Source of the DNA: Gemmatimonadota bacterium
Lineage (GTDB): Bacteria; Gemmatimonadota; Gemmatimonadetes; JACCXV01; JAHWKZ01
DNA: 32,243 nt
Assembly: GCA_025937815.1 (NCBI GenBank)
Contig: JAICQP010000011.1
Span: forward strand, 1-32,243
Direction: 5' to 3'
The notes under the pieces are model-generated. The model saw only the letters and a program-made list of their open reading frames with translations, was not told the origin of the DNA and did not search any database. Numbering within the stretch: the first letter of the stretch is position 1; each line of letters begins with the position of its first letter. Shown piece after piece: positions 1 through 6,685 of this stretch. The position numbers and the translations under genes were made by a program.

Positions 1-69
1 ACGGTCGTCGATGCTGTCGTCGGTGCGGGAGCGGGCTACCCGTCAGCGGTAAAAGACCCGCCTCCATGA
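1..69 (+). CDS. possible C-terminal tail of a gene entering from the left
   Basis: Frame 1 is open from the window edge for 22 codons to a TGA at 67-69. Its composition (VVDAVVGAGAG, YPSAV) could be the end of a real protein converging on the UbiB-family gene. It is far too short to identify, and no domain or motif is visible. It could equally be chance open frame in high-GC DNA. Confidence 0.25.
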   Translation, partial: TVVDAVVGAGAGYPSAVKDPPP

Positions 70-88
70 TAACCCAACCGGGGCGCTA

Positions 89-1792
89 CTACAAACGGTT
101 TTCTCCGGGGCGGGAAGGGGAGGCCGATCTCTTTTCGCGCCGATCCCCGAGCAGGATGCTTCCGACCAGCGCCAGGCCGCCGAAAGCCGCGCCGAGGAAA
201 CACAGGATCGCGAGGCCGGGATATCCCAGGATCGTGAACGTCGTGCGCACCTGCATGAGGAGCGCGGCGCCGACGATCAAGGCGGCGAGCACGAGGCCCA
301 TCGCGATGCGGTTGGCCACCTTCTGGAACCCCTCCACGATGGTTCGCTCGTCGATCGCCTCGACCTTGATGGCGAGCTCGTTCTCGGCGACCCGATCGAG
401 GATCTTGTTGGCGCGCGCCGGCAGACGCTGGACGAAGTCGAAGATCTCCAGCGCCGCGTTGGAGATGTTCCCCGGCGAGAACTCCCTTCGCATGCGCCTC
501 GCCAGGAGCTCCGCGGCGTTCTCACGGATCGAGGCGTTCGGATCGAAGTCGGGCGCCAGCGCGCGCCCCACCGCGTCGAGGTTCAGCAGCGTCTTGCCGA
601 GCATCGTCAGCTCGCTGGGAACCCTGACGCCCGCGCTTCCGGCGATGTGGGCGATCTCCATGACGATCGAGCCGACTTCGATGTCCTCCACCCGGGCGCC
701 GTGGTAGCGCTGGACCAGGTCTTCGACGCGGCGCCGGTATTCCGACGGGTCGTAGAGCTCGTCGACGACCTGCCCGATATCGAGCGCCACCTGCGCCGCT
801 TCCCCACCCTTGCCCTCTCCGACCGCCACCACCAGCCGCAGGAGATCGCTCCGCATGTCGTCCGGAATCCTGCCGACCATGCCGAGATCGATGAGGGCGA
901 CCCGCCCGTCGTCGGTCAAGAAGATGTTGCCGGGATGCGGATCGGCATGGAAGCGGCCGTCCACGAGGATCTGCTTCAGGTACGCCTTGAACAGCTGATC
1001 CGCGAGCCGCTCGCCGTCCATCTCGAGACGCGCCATGGGAGAGATGTCCGTGACCTTGCGTCCGCGCACGAGCTCCATCGTGAGAACGCGGTCGGTCGTG
1101 TAGTCGTGGACCGGCTGCGGTACGTAGAGCAGGTCGAATTCCGCGATCTGCCCGGCGAGCTGCTCGAGGTTCGCTGCCTCGGCCCGGTAGTCCAGCTCGC
1201 GCGCGAGCGAGCCGCCGAACTCGCGGATCATCCCCTCCAGGTGATAGCGCCGGCCCCATTCGGTGTGCTTGTCGAGGAGCGAGGCCACGCTGCCGAGCGC
1301 CTCGAGGTCTTCGCGGATGCGATCGCGGATCCCGGGCCGCTGCACCTTGACCGCCACCAGCCGGCCATCCCGGAGCGCGGCGGCGTGGACCTGGCCGAGC
1401 GAGGCGGAGGCCAGCGGCTCGGCGTCGAAGGTCAGGAACGCCTTGCTGATCCGCACCCCGAGCTCCTCCTCCACCGCCCGCTCGATGACCTCGAAGGGCA
1501 GCGGCTCGACCCGGTCCTGGAGGCGCGCGAGGGCCTCTAGGTAGGGCGGCGGTAGGAGATCGGCGCGGGTGGATAGGATCTGGCCCAGCTTGACGAACGT
1601 GGGCCCCATCGCCTCGAGGTCGTCGGCCAGCTGCTCGGCCCTGGCCGCGGCGTCGCCCTCGAGGACGGGCTCTTCCTTGAGCTCGGGGGCGATCCCGGCC
1701 TGCTCGACGAGGTCGGAGCGCCCGTACTTCCAGAGGAGGCGCGCGATCTCCCCGAAGCGCTCCAGGCGGGCGACCCCTTCGGCCAGCTTCAT
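89..1792 (-). CDS. ABC1/UbiB-family atypical kinase (AarF-like)
   Basis: This is a 567-residue member of the ABC1/ADCK/UbiB protein-kinase-like family, which supports ubiquinone biosynthesis in proteobacteria and has poorly known lipid or quinone-related roles elsewhere. Visible signatures are the KxGQ motif (VKLGQ, residues 67-71), the Ala-rich nucleotide loop (ASASLGQVHAA, 128-138), the conserved Lys in VAVKVQRPG (K149), the catalytic-type HADPHPGN (282-289) and DLG (302-304). Two hydrophobic helices at about 495-550 form the C-terminal membrane anchor typical of the family. The length is usual. It starts at ATG 1792, 10 bp after the stop of the small upstream ORF, so it is probably co-transcribed; no strong Shine-Dalgarno is seen. 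Family assignment is firm. Whether it serves ubiquinone or menaquinone is not shown. Confidence 0.93.
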   Translation of the reverse strand: MKLAEGVARLERFGEIARLLWKYGRSDLVEQAGIAPELKEEPVLEGDAAARAEQLADDLEAMGPTFVKLGQILSTRADLLPPPYLEALARLQDRVEPLPFEVIERAVEEELGVRISKAFLTFDAEPLASASLGQVHAAALRDGRLVAVKVQRPGIRDRIREDLEALGSVASLLDKHTEWGRRYHLEGMIREFGGSLARELDYRAEAANLEQLAGQIAEFDLLYVPQPVHDYTTDRVLTMELVRGRKVTDISPMARLEMDGERLADQLFKAYLKQILVDGRFHADPHPGNIFLTDDGRVALIDLGMVGRIPDDMRSDLLRLVVAVGEGKGGEAAQVALDIGQVVDELYDPSEYRRRVEDLVQRYHGARVEDIEVGSIVMEIAHIAGSAGVRVPSELTMLGKTLLNLDAVGRALAPDFDPNASIRENAAELLARRMRREFSPGNISNAALEIFDFVQRLPARANKILDRVAENELAIKVEAIDERTIVEGFQKVANRIAMGLVLAALIVGAALLMQVRTTFTILGYPGLAILCFLGAAFGGLALVGSILLGDRREKRSASPSRPGENRL

Positions 1793-1802
1793 GTCGGGGG
1801 GA

Positions 1803-2024
1803 CTAGAGTCCCCGGATCATCGCCGCCGCCTGGCGGGCGCGGCTGCGGCGCTCGACGGGGGTCGCCCCGCTCTCGATCCATTCGGCGAGCTCCCGGCGGC
1901 CGGAGAGCGTCAGCCGCTCGTAGGCCTGTTCGATCCGGGCATCGCTGGAGAGGAAGGCCCCCAGCTCGGACGGGACGTGGTGCAGCGGGTGCGGGATCGT
2001 GCGGGTATCGGATATCCCAAGCAT
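1803..2024 (-). CDS. small YdeI/OmpD-associated-like protein
   Basis: This is a 73-residue protein. I chose the second ATG (2024) because GGAGG lies 4 nt before it; the first ATG at 2036 would add four residues. The C-terminal half (SGRRELAEWIESG, then an Arg/Ala-rich helix ending AAAMIRGL) resembles the C-terminal helical segment of the YdeI/OmpD-associated (bacteriocin-protection-like) family, whose members are usually about 190 residues. Only that segment is present, so it is a minimal or truncated relative. The start of the ABC1 kinase gene follows 10 bp downstream. Biochemical function is unknown. Confidence 0.6.
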   Translation of the reverse strand: MLGISDTRTIPHPLHHVPSELGAFLSSDARIEQAYERLTLSGRRELAEWIESGATPVERRSRARQAAAMIRGL

Positions 2025-2121
2025 GCGTCCTCCCATTGGTGGAGTGGACTCCTAGGGTATCCGAACGGGCCAGCGGGTACAGTCAGGCGGCTTACCGAAA
2101 GGGGGGTCGGACCACGCCGAC

Positions 2122-3456
2122 TCAGACCACTCCGAAGGCGAGCATGGCGTCGGCGACCTTCAGGAAGCCCGCCACGTTGGCTCCCCGCACGTAGTCGACC
2201 CAGCCGTCGGACCCGTAGCCGTGCTCGACGCACCGCTCGTGGATCTGCCGCATGATGGCGCGGAGGCGCTCGTCGACCTCCTCGCGGGTCCAGCTCATCC
2301 GCATCGCGTTCTGCGCCATCTCCAGGCCAGAGATCGCGACCCCGCCCGCGTTGGCGGCCTTGCCGGGCGCGTGCGACACCCGGGCGGCCTCGAACACCTT
2401 CGAGGCCTCGTACGTCACCGGCATGTTCGCCCCCTCGCTGACCAGCCGGCACCCGTTGGCGATCAGCGTCCGCGCGTCGTCGACGTCCAGCTCGTTCTGG
2501 GTGGCGCAGGGGAAAGCCAGGTCGCAGGGCACCGACCACGGCGTCTCGCGCGCGTGGAAGGCGGCACCCCACTCGCGGGCGTACTCCTCGAGACCGCCGT
2601 GCCGCACGGTCTTGAGCTCCTCCACCCAGCGCACCTTCTCGAGCGTCATCCCCCCCGGGTCGTGCACGAAGCCGTGGCGGTCCGACAGCGTGACCACGCG
2701 CGCGCCCATCTCGATCAGCTTCTCGGCCGTGTACTGGGCCACGTTCCCGGATCCCGAGATCGTGCACGTCTTGCCCTCCAGCACCTCGTCGGCGCGGGCC
2801 AGGATCTCGCGCGCGAAGTAGACGCAGCCGTAGCCCGTGGCCTCGGTGCGCAGCGGGCTCCCGCCGTAGGCGGGACCCTTGCCGGTCAGCGCCCCGCTCC
2901 ACTCGTTCTGGATGCGCTTGTACTGTCCGAAGAGGTACCCGACCTCCCGGGATCCGACGCCGATGTCGCCGGCGGGGATGTCGACGTCCTTGCCGATGTA
3001 GCGGGCCAGACCCGTCATGAACGATTGGCAGAAGCGCATGACTTCGTCGTCCGAGCGGCCCTTCGGGTCGAAGTCGGCGCCGCCCTTGCCGCCGCCCATG
3101 GGGAGAGTCGTCAGGCTGTTCTTGAAGGTCTGCTCGAAGCCGAGGAACTTGAGGATCGAGAGGTTCACGCTGGGATCGAAGCGCAGCCCGCCCTTGTACG
3201 GGCCGATCGCGTTGTTGAACTGGACCCGGTAGCCGCGATTGACCTGGATCGCCCCGTCGTCGTCTTCCCAGACCACCCGGAACATGATCACGCGGTCGGG
3301 CTCGACCATGCGCTCGAGAATGCGCGCCCGGACGTAGCGCTCGTCCGCCGTCACCACCGGCAGGACCTTCTCGACGAACTCACGGACGGCCTGATGGAAC
3401 TCGGGCTCCCCCGGGTTCCTTCGCGTGACGTCGGACATGAACCCGTCGAGATCCAT
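2122..3456 (-). CDS. gdhA: NADP-type glutamate dehydrogenase
   Basis: It catalyses reversible reductive amination of 2-oxoglutarate with ammonium to glutamate in the cytosol. At 444 residues it matches the hexameric GdhA class (E. coli 447) along its whole length. The start at ATG 3456 gives MDLDGFMSDV, aligning with the E. coli N-terminus, whereas an upstream in-frame start at 3567 would add a non-homologous Pro/Gly-rich stretch. Visible elements are GPYKGGLRFDPSVN (85-98), the active-site Lys in PMGGGKGG (K124), the dinucleotide-binding SGSGNVAQY and the conserved CATQNELDVD and GKAANAGGVA blocks. The gene follows the first zinc-ribbon paralogue by 67 bp on the same strand. NADPH preference is inferred from subfamily similarity. 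Confidence 0.97.
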   Translation of the reverse strand: MDLDGFMSDVTRRNPGEPEFHQAVREFVEKVLPVVTADERYVRARILERMVEPDRVIMFRVVWEDDDGAIQVNRGYRVQFNNAIGPYKGGLRFDPSVNLSILKFLGFEQTFKNSLTTLPMGGGKGGADFDPKGRSDDEVMRFCQSFMTGLARYIGKDVDIPAGDIGVGSREVGYLFGQYKRIQNEWSGALTGKGPAYGGSPLRTEATGYGCVYFAREILARADEVLEGKTCTISGSGNVAQYTAEKLIEMGARVVTLSDRHGFVHDPGGMTLEKVRWVEELKTVRHGGLEEYAREWGAAFHARETPWSVPCDLAFPCATQNELDVDDARTLIANGCRLVSEGANMPVTYEASKVFEAARVSHAPGKAANAGGVAISGLEMAQNAMRMSWTREEVDERLRAIMRQIHERCVEHGYGSDGWVDYVRGANVAGFLKVADAMLAFGVV

Positions 3457-3523
3457 GACCGGGGAACTTACACCCGGCCCGCCGCTCTCCGGAAGCGCGC
3501 CGGTCCCCCGCCTCCCGACTCCG

Positions 3524-4255
3524 TCACTCGTCCAGCCGGTCCATCCCGCAGACATGGTCGAGCGCATGGAAGCCGGGCACGTAGTGGAGCGCGCCCTCCT
3601 CTTCGTCGTACCAGTTGCACTGGAGGCGGCGCTCGAACAGGAGGCTGCCGCAGCCCGCGCACTCGTTGTCGTTCTCGCACAGGCAGCAGACGGGGAGCAC
3701 GAGGGGCTCGGCGCTTCCGCGGGGGTCGAGGCAGGCGCCCCGCCACTCGCCGCACTCCGGGCACCGCTCGAGGCCTTTGGGCACCCCCTCCTCGCTCTCC
3801 CCCGCCAGCGCCGCGGCCTCCTCCGGGGAGGGAGACCAGCCCCCGCGGGCCGGGTCGCACCAGATCGTCCGCTGTCCCTGGCGGCAGGCGTATTCGCGCA
3901 GCCGCTGGGCGCGTTCCGCCACCCCGGAGTCGGACGGCAGGATCTCGCACGGCACCAGCTTGCCCACCGCGACCGCGACCTCGCGCGGCTCGGCGCGGGC
4001 CGGCAGCACCGAGCCGTCGGTCCGGAGCCACAGGCAGCTGTCGGGAGTCAGGAGGAAGTAGGTCGGCAGGCGGTTCGCCTCCGCCTGGCGGAAGGCCACG
4101 TTGAGCTGGCTGTAGAGCGGCCACTCGCGGGACAGGAGCAGGATGTGGAACAGCTCGGGCTCGATCCGCGTGGCGAGATACGGCGCGGCGTCGAAGGCGG
4201 GAAGCAATAGGCTCAGGCCGACGGGCGGGCTGTCGCTCCGATGGCTGGGGATCAC
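3524..4255 (-). CDS. unknown Cys-rich (zinc-ribbon) protein, paralogue 1
   Basis: This 243-residue protein belongs to a family I do not recognise. The GTG start at 4255 is supported by GAGGAG just upstream. An N-terminal block (FDAAPYLATRIE, 21-32) is followed by a probable alpha/beta region. The C-terminal third is Cys-rich: CPECGEW (165-171), C175, CCLC (190-193), CAGC (199-202), C213 and C236. This looks like one or two treble-clef or zinc-ribbon sites. It is clearly paralogous to the protein encoded at 5492-6205: both share FDxAPYLATR, RCxECGEW, the CLDP/LVPV/YVPG blocks and the Cys pattern. No signal peptide or membrane segment is seen. A perfect 8-bp inverted repeat (4269-4293) lies immediately before its ribosome-binding site. 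Function is unknown; metal binding is inferred from Cys spacing only. Confidence 0.85.
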   Translation of the reverse strand: MIPSHRSDSPPVGLSLLLPAFDAAPYLATRIEPELFHILLLSREWPLYSQLNVAFRQAEANRLPTYFLLTPDSCLWLRTDGSVLPARAEPREVAVAVGKLVPCEILPSDSGVAERAQRLREYACRQGQRTIWCDPARGGWSPSPEEAAALAGESEEGVPKGLERCPECGEWRGACLDPRGSAEPLVLPVCCLCENDNECAGCGSLLFERRLQCNWYDEEEGALHYVPGFHALDHVCGMDRLDE

Positions 4256-4268
4256 AGGGCTCCTCGGC

Positions 4269-4293
4269 GCGGGGGTCCGTTTCGAACCCCCGC
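4269..4293 (-). promoter_or_regulatory. stem-loop directly upstream of a ribosome-binding site
   Basis: A perfect 8-bp inverted repeat (GCGGGGGT at 4269-4276, ACCCCCGC at 4286-4293) with a 9-nt loop ends 3 nt before the GAGGAG ribosome-binding site of the 4255 gene. It lies in the 119-bp gap after the outer-membrane protein gene. No U-tract follows, so it may be a translational control hairpin or a weak factor-dependent terminator. Confidence 0.4.
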
Positions 4294-4305
4294 ACCTTGG
4301 GAGCC

Positions 4306-4359
4306 GGGCGTCACCCGGGCGTCACTTCCGGGGCGTGTCGGCCGCGCTGGGCGTCACCC
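4306..4359. repeat. three short direct repeats, gggcgtcac(cc)
   Basis: The 11-mer gggcgtcaccc occurs at 4306-4316 and 4349-4359, with a 10-base variant (gggcgtcact) at 4317-4326. All are in the same orientation, in the short gap upstream of the zinc-ribbon paralogue 1. They could be operator half-sites, but short GC-rich repeats also arise by chance. Confidence 0.35.
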
Positions 4360-4374
4360 GCGCGGTCGTCGAGC

Positions 4375-5064
4375 TCAGAACGTGTAGGCCAGTCCCGCGA
4401 GGAGCCGGAGCACGCCCAGGGTCGACGGCTCGTCGAACGTGTCGCCGCCGATCCGGTAGGCGCTCTTGCCGTCGAACGGGTTCCCGATCGTCGACCGGTC
4501 GATCTCGACCTTGAACCCCATGCGCGGCGACGCCGCGAAGCGCATCCCGATCCCGGTGGACGCGCCGAACCGCACCTGCGTCTCCTCTTCGGCCCCGATC
4601 TCGCCGCCGGCGTTCTCGTCGAGCGCCCAAACGCCGAGGTTGACGCCCAGAAGCAGGTAGGGCGAGATCGGCGAGTCACGGGCCATGATGTGGCGCACGA
4701 TCGCGAGCTGCGCGAGCACCAGGTTCACGTCGGCCAGGCCCTCCTCGTCGAGGTCGTCCGAGTCGTCCCCGGAGTCGTCCTGGAACTCGATCTCCGTGCC
4801 GGACCAGTCGGCGCTGAACCGCACCTCCGAGAAGTCCCACTTCGAGAGGGCGATCGACCCGCCGATCGTGGGCGAGGTCTTCGCGACGAGCTCGCGCTCG
4901 CCGCCGTCCGCCCGCTGCTCGAGGAATTCCGTGAAGATCGATCCGCCAGCGTGGGCTCCGACCGTGACTTCCAGCGGCCTCTGCGCATGCCCCGGCGCCG
5001 CGCTCGTCGCCGACACGGCCAGCGCGACCGCCCCGGGGACGATCCACGACCATGCTCTGCTCAT
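4375..5064 (-). CDS. small outer-membrane beta-barrel protein
   Basis: This is a 229-residue precursor starting at ATG 5064, chosen because AGGAGG lies 3 nt before it and because the resulting N-terminus (MSRAWSWIVPGAVALAVS...) is a standard signal peptide ending near GHAQ. The mature part alternates short amphipathic strands and Gly-rich turns and ends in LAYTF. A terminal aromatic Phe is the usual BAM recognition signal of outer-membrane barrels. An acidic loop (roughly DDSGDDSDDLDEE) probably faces outward and may bind cations. The size fits an 8-stranded barrel of the OmpW/OmpA-barrel or porin-family type. No substrate can be inferred. It lies between the CRM-domain ORF and zinc-ribbon paralogue 1 on the same strand. 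Confidence 0.8.
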   Translation of the reverse strand: MSRAWSWIVPGAVALAVSATSAAPGHAQRPLEVTVGAHAGGSIFTEFLEQRADGGERELVAKTSPTIGGSIALSKWDFSEVRFSADWSGTEIEFQDDSGDDSDDLDEEGLADVNLVLAQLAIVRHIMARDSPISPYLLLGVNLGVWALDENAGGEIGAEEETQVRFGASTGIGMRFAASPRMGFKVEIDRSTIGNPFDGKSAYRIGGDTFDEPSTLGVLRLLAGLAYTF

Positions 5065-5089
5065 ATGCCTCCTGAAGGGTGTGTCCACC

Positions 5090-5107
5090 GCGCTCCTCGT
5101 GGAGCGC
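5090..5107 (-). other. 7-bp stem-loop between the CRM ORF and the OMP gene
   Basis: GCGCTCC (5090-5096) and GGAGCGC (5101-5107) form a perfect 7-bp stem with a 4-nt loop. It lies in the 5' leader of the outer-membrane protein gene, without a following T-run. It may act as a leader structure or a processing site. Confidence 0.35.
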
Positions 5108-5161
5108 TGAACGAATCTGGCGCAAGGGCCGGCGAATCCGCCATACCATTTCGAGGGTGGG

Positions 5162-5401
5162 TCAGTCGGGAGGGAGGTCGACCTTCCGCCGGGCCGGATC
5201 CGGATTGCGGCGGTAGAGGATCGCGATGCGGCCGACCTGCCCGGCGAGATCGGAGGCGGTTCGCGCGGCGATCGCGGCCGCCGCCCGGGCGCGCTGCTCC
5301 CGGTCGCCGGGGAGCCGGATCTTGATCAGCTCGCGCGCCTCGAGCGCGTCGTCGACCTCGCGCACGACCGCGTCGGTCACGCCGGCGCGGCCGACGAGCA
5401 C
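5162..5401 (-). CDS. CRM-domain (YhbY-like) RNA-binding protein, N-terminally short
   Basis: The 79-residue product carries the core of the CRS1-YhbY (CRM) RNA-binding fold: the GxxG loop in VLVGRAGVT, then the helix VVREVDDALEARELIKIRL, the helix AARTASDLAGQVGRIAILYRR and a basic tail. YhbY proteins associate with pre-50S ribosomal particles. GTG 5401 has GGAG 6 nt upstream, but homology continues before it: the in-frame codons just upstream read LEPA, matching the usual L-x-P-V preceding VLVGKAG. The first helix of the domain (typically LTxKQRRxLRxLAH) is missing in every frame. The reading frame is open back to the TGA of the preceding gene at 5492-5494. It may therefore be a truncated or decaying copy, or start at a non-standard codon. 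Confidence 0.7.
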   Translation of the reverse strand: MLVGRAGVTDAVVREVDDALEARELIKIRLPGDREQRARAAAAIAARTASDLAGQVGRIAILYRRNPDPARRKVDLPPD

Positions 5402-5491
5402 CGCCGGCTCCAGGGGTGCGCCAGACTCCGGAGCCGGCTCCTCTGTCGGCTCGAGAGCGGACTCAACCGCGCCGCGCCCGCCCGGCGACGG

Positions 5492-6205
5492 TCACGCGTC
5501 CGCGCAGCGATGGCCGAGCGCTAGCCTGCCCGGCACGTAGCGCAGCGTTCCCGCCGCCTCGTCCCACCAGCACCCGTGGATCGTGCGCTCGGCGAACGGC
5601 TCGTCGCAACGCGCGCAGCAGGTGGTGTTCAGGCAGCGGCAGTAGACGGGGACCAGGGCCGGCGGACCGTCCGCGACCGGGTCCAGGCACCAGCCGGTCC
5701 ATTCGCCGCACTCCTCGCAGCGGCCGAGTCCCGTCGGGATCCCCTCGGGATTCCGTCCCGCGAACTCCTCGATCTCCTCGGGGCTCGCCATGCGCCCGCC
5801 TTTCAGGCGGTCGGGAGCTGGAGACTCCTCGACCTGCGATGCCCACAGCGCCGCCAGGCGCTCGAGCCGCTCGAGCATCTCCTCCGAACCGGGAATCTCC
5901 GCGCACGGCTCGAGCTCGTGGACCGCGATGCGCGTGTCGACCGGCTGCGTGCGTCCCGGCTGGATCCTGCCGTTCCGCTCGAGCGAGACGCAGGAGTCGT
6001 CGTCCAGGACGAGCACGGACTGCAGCCCGTTCCGCGTCGATTGGAGGAACGCGAAATCGAGCAGCTCGTGGATCGGCGCGCGCGGCAGGAGCGTGACGTT
6101 GCAGAGGTCGGTCTCCAGCCGCGTGGCGAGATACGGGGCGCCGTCGAAGGGCGGCACCGAGTGGGACAGGTTGACGCGTGGTTCGCTGTGAGAGATGGCA
6201 CCCAT
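5492..6205 (-). CDS. unknown Cys-rich (zinc-ribbon) protein, paralogue 2, riboswitch-controlled
   Basis: This 237-residue protein is paralogous to the one encoded at 3524-4255. ATG 6205 is preceded by AAAGGA at a 7-nt distance. Shared blocks are PPFDGAPYLATRLE (18-31), the helical segment SPEEIEEFAGRNPEG, RCEECGEWTGWCLDP (162-176), LVPVYC (184-189) and YVPG. Cys positions are 163, 166, 173, 189, 191, 196, 197, 200, 212 and 234. No signal peptide, membrane segment or known enzyme motif is visible. It is the first gene downstream of a SAM-I riboswitch plus terminator, which would tie its expression to low S-adenosylmethionine. That makes a role in sulfur/methionine metabolism or methylation possible but unproven. 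The leader between terminator and start is long (235 nt) and structured. Confidence 0.85.
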   Translation of the reverse strand: MGAISHSEPRVNLSHSVPPFDGAPYLATRLETDLCNVTLLPRAPIHELLDFAFLQSTRNGLQSVLVLDDDSCVSLERNGRIQPGRTQPVDTRIAVHELEPCAEIPGSEEMLERLERLAALWASQVEESPAPDRLKGGRMASPEEIEEFAGRNPEGIPTGLGRCEECGEWTGWCLDPVADGPPALVPVYCRCLNTTCCARCDEPFAERTIHGCWWDEAAGTLRYVPGRLALGHRCADA

Positions 6206-6440
6206 GGTTTCGTCCTTTCGCTCGCGGGTACGAGGCACCTCCCACGCGCATGGCTCCGGGCGCTGCCCGGGCGACGTTGCCACCGCTGCATCCGGACGGA
6301 TGCGTGGACGGACGGTTGGCGCACGGGTCGTCGAGTCGCGTCTCTCGCCGTGCTCTCCATGCCGGCAGCGGAGGTGCGGAGCTGCCGTGATGCCTTTCCG
6401 ATCGAGGAGCAGCGGAGGGGCGCGCTTCGCCGCGGGAGCG
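6206..6440 (-). other. long structured leader between riboswitch terminator and zinc-ribbon gene
   Basis: This 235-nt stretch has no convincing gene. It holds two perfect inverted repeats: GCATCCG/CGGATGC (6288-6303, 2-nt spacer) and CCGGGC/GCCCGG (6256-6270, 3-nt loop). The ribosome-binding site AAAGGA lies at 6213-6218. The hairpins could add post-transcriptional control. Confidence 0.4.
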
Positions 6441-6464
6441 AAAACCCCTCGCGGGAACGAGGGG
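6441..6464 (-). terminator. intrinsic terminator of the SAM riboswitch expression platform
   Basis: Read on the minus strand, a perfect 7-bp stem CCCCTCG/CGAGGGG with a 6-nt loop is followed at once by TTTT. It lies 28 nt after the 3' P1 strand of the S-box aptamer. The segment GGGACGAG (6481-6488) can pair with CTCGTTCCC in the 5' arm and loop of the terminator with one bulged base, which would serve as an antiterminator. This arrangement implies transcription is stopped when SAM is bound. Confidence 0.82.
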
Positions 6465-6492
6465 CCCAGGCCGTTGGTTGCTCGTCCCGAGC

Positions 6493-6593
6493 CGTATCGT
6501 CCGATGATCCGGTCTGGCCTGGCACCTTGGCGGCGATCACCAGGTTGCCGTGCGCGTCGCAGGGCCAGTTCCCTCGGCGCAGCTCTCGATACG
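6493..6593 (-). ncRNA. SAM-I (S-box) riboswitch aptamer
   Basis: On the minus strand, P1 is CGTATC (6588-6593) pairing with GATACG (6493-6498). It encloses, in order, the S-box conserved elements: GAGAG after P1; P2 TGCGC/GCGCA around the core GAGGGAACTGGCCC; CGGCAACC; a P3 hairpin CCTGG/CCAAGG; GGTGCCA; a short P4 (CCG/CGG); then GGAC directly before the closing P1 strand. These match the SAM-I consensus in sequence and order. SAM-I riboswitches sense S-adenosylmethionine and normally control methionine, cysteine or SAM synthesis and transport genes. Here the next gene is the unknown zinc-ribbon paralogue 2. The plus-strand nuclease gene starts on the other side, so its promoter may overlap this region. 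Confidence 0.9.
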
Positions 6594-6685
6594 CGTCCCA
6601 ATCTGCGGCGCTCCCGCGTGCCAGTCAAACGATTCGCGCCGCGCGATCGTGTCGGCGGTCGGGACTAGGGTATCTTGAAGGCCTC

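Noticed and set aside
76-102. AACCG/CGGTTTT inverted repeat as a terminator at the left edge
   Set aside because: The stem is only 5 bp with a 15-nt loop and overlaps the end of the kinase gene, too weak to call.
4269-4300. T-arm-like TTCGAA between G and C runs, suggesting a tRNA
   Set aside because: The stem is 8 bp with a 9-nt loop and no acceptor, D or anticodon arms can be folded around it.
5492-5494. TGA between the zinc-ribbon gene and the CRM ORF as a second selenocysteine codon
   Set aside because: No GGUCU-type SECIS hairpin follows at the right distance, and the upstream protein already ends where its paralogue ends. Readthrough remains only a remote option.
6206-6363. Possible leader peptide starting MESTARD in the riboswitch leader
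   Set aside because: The frame has no nearby stop; it runs on to 5803 inside the zinc-ribbon gene, so it is a shadow frame in high-GC DNA.
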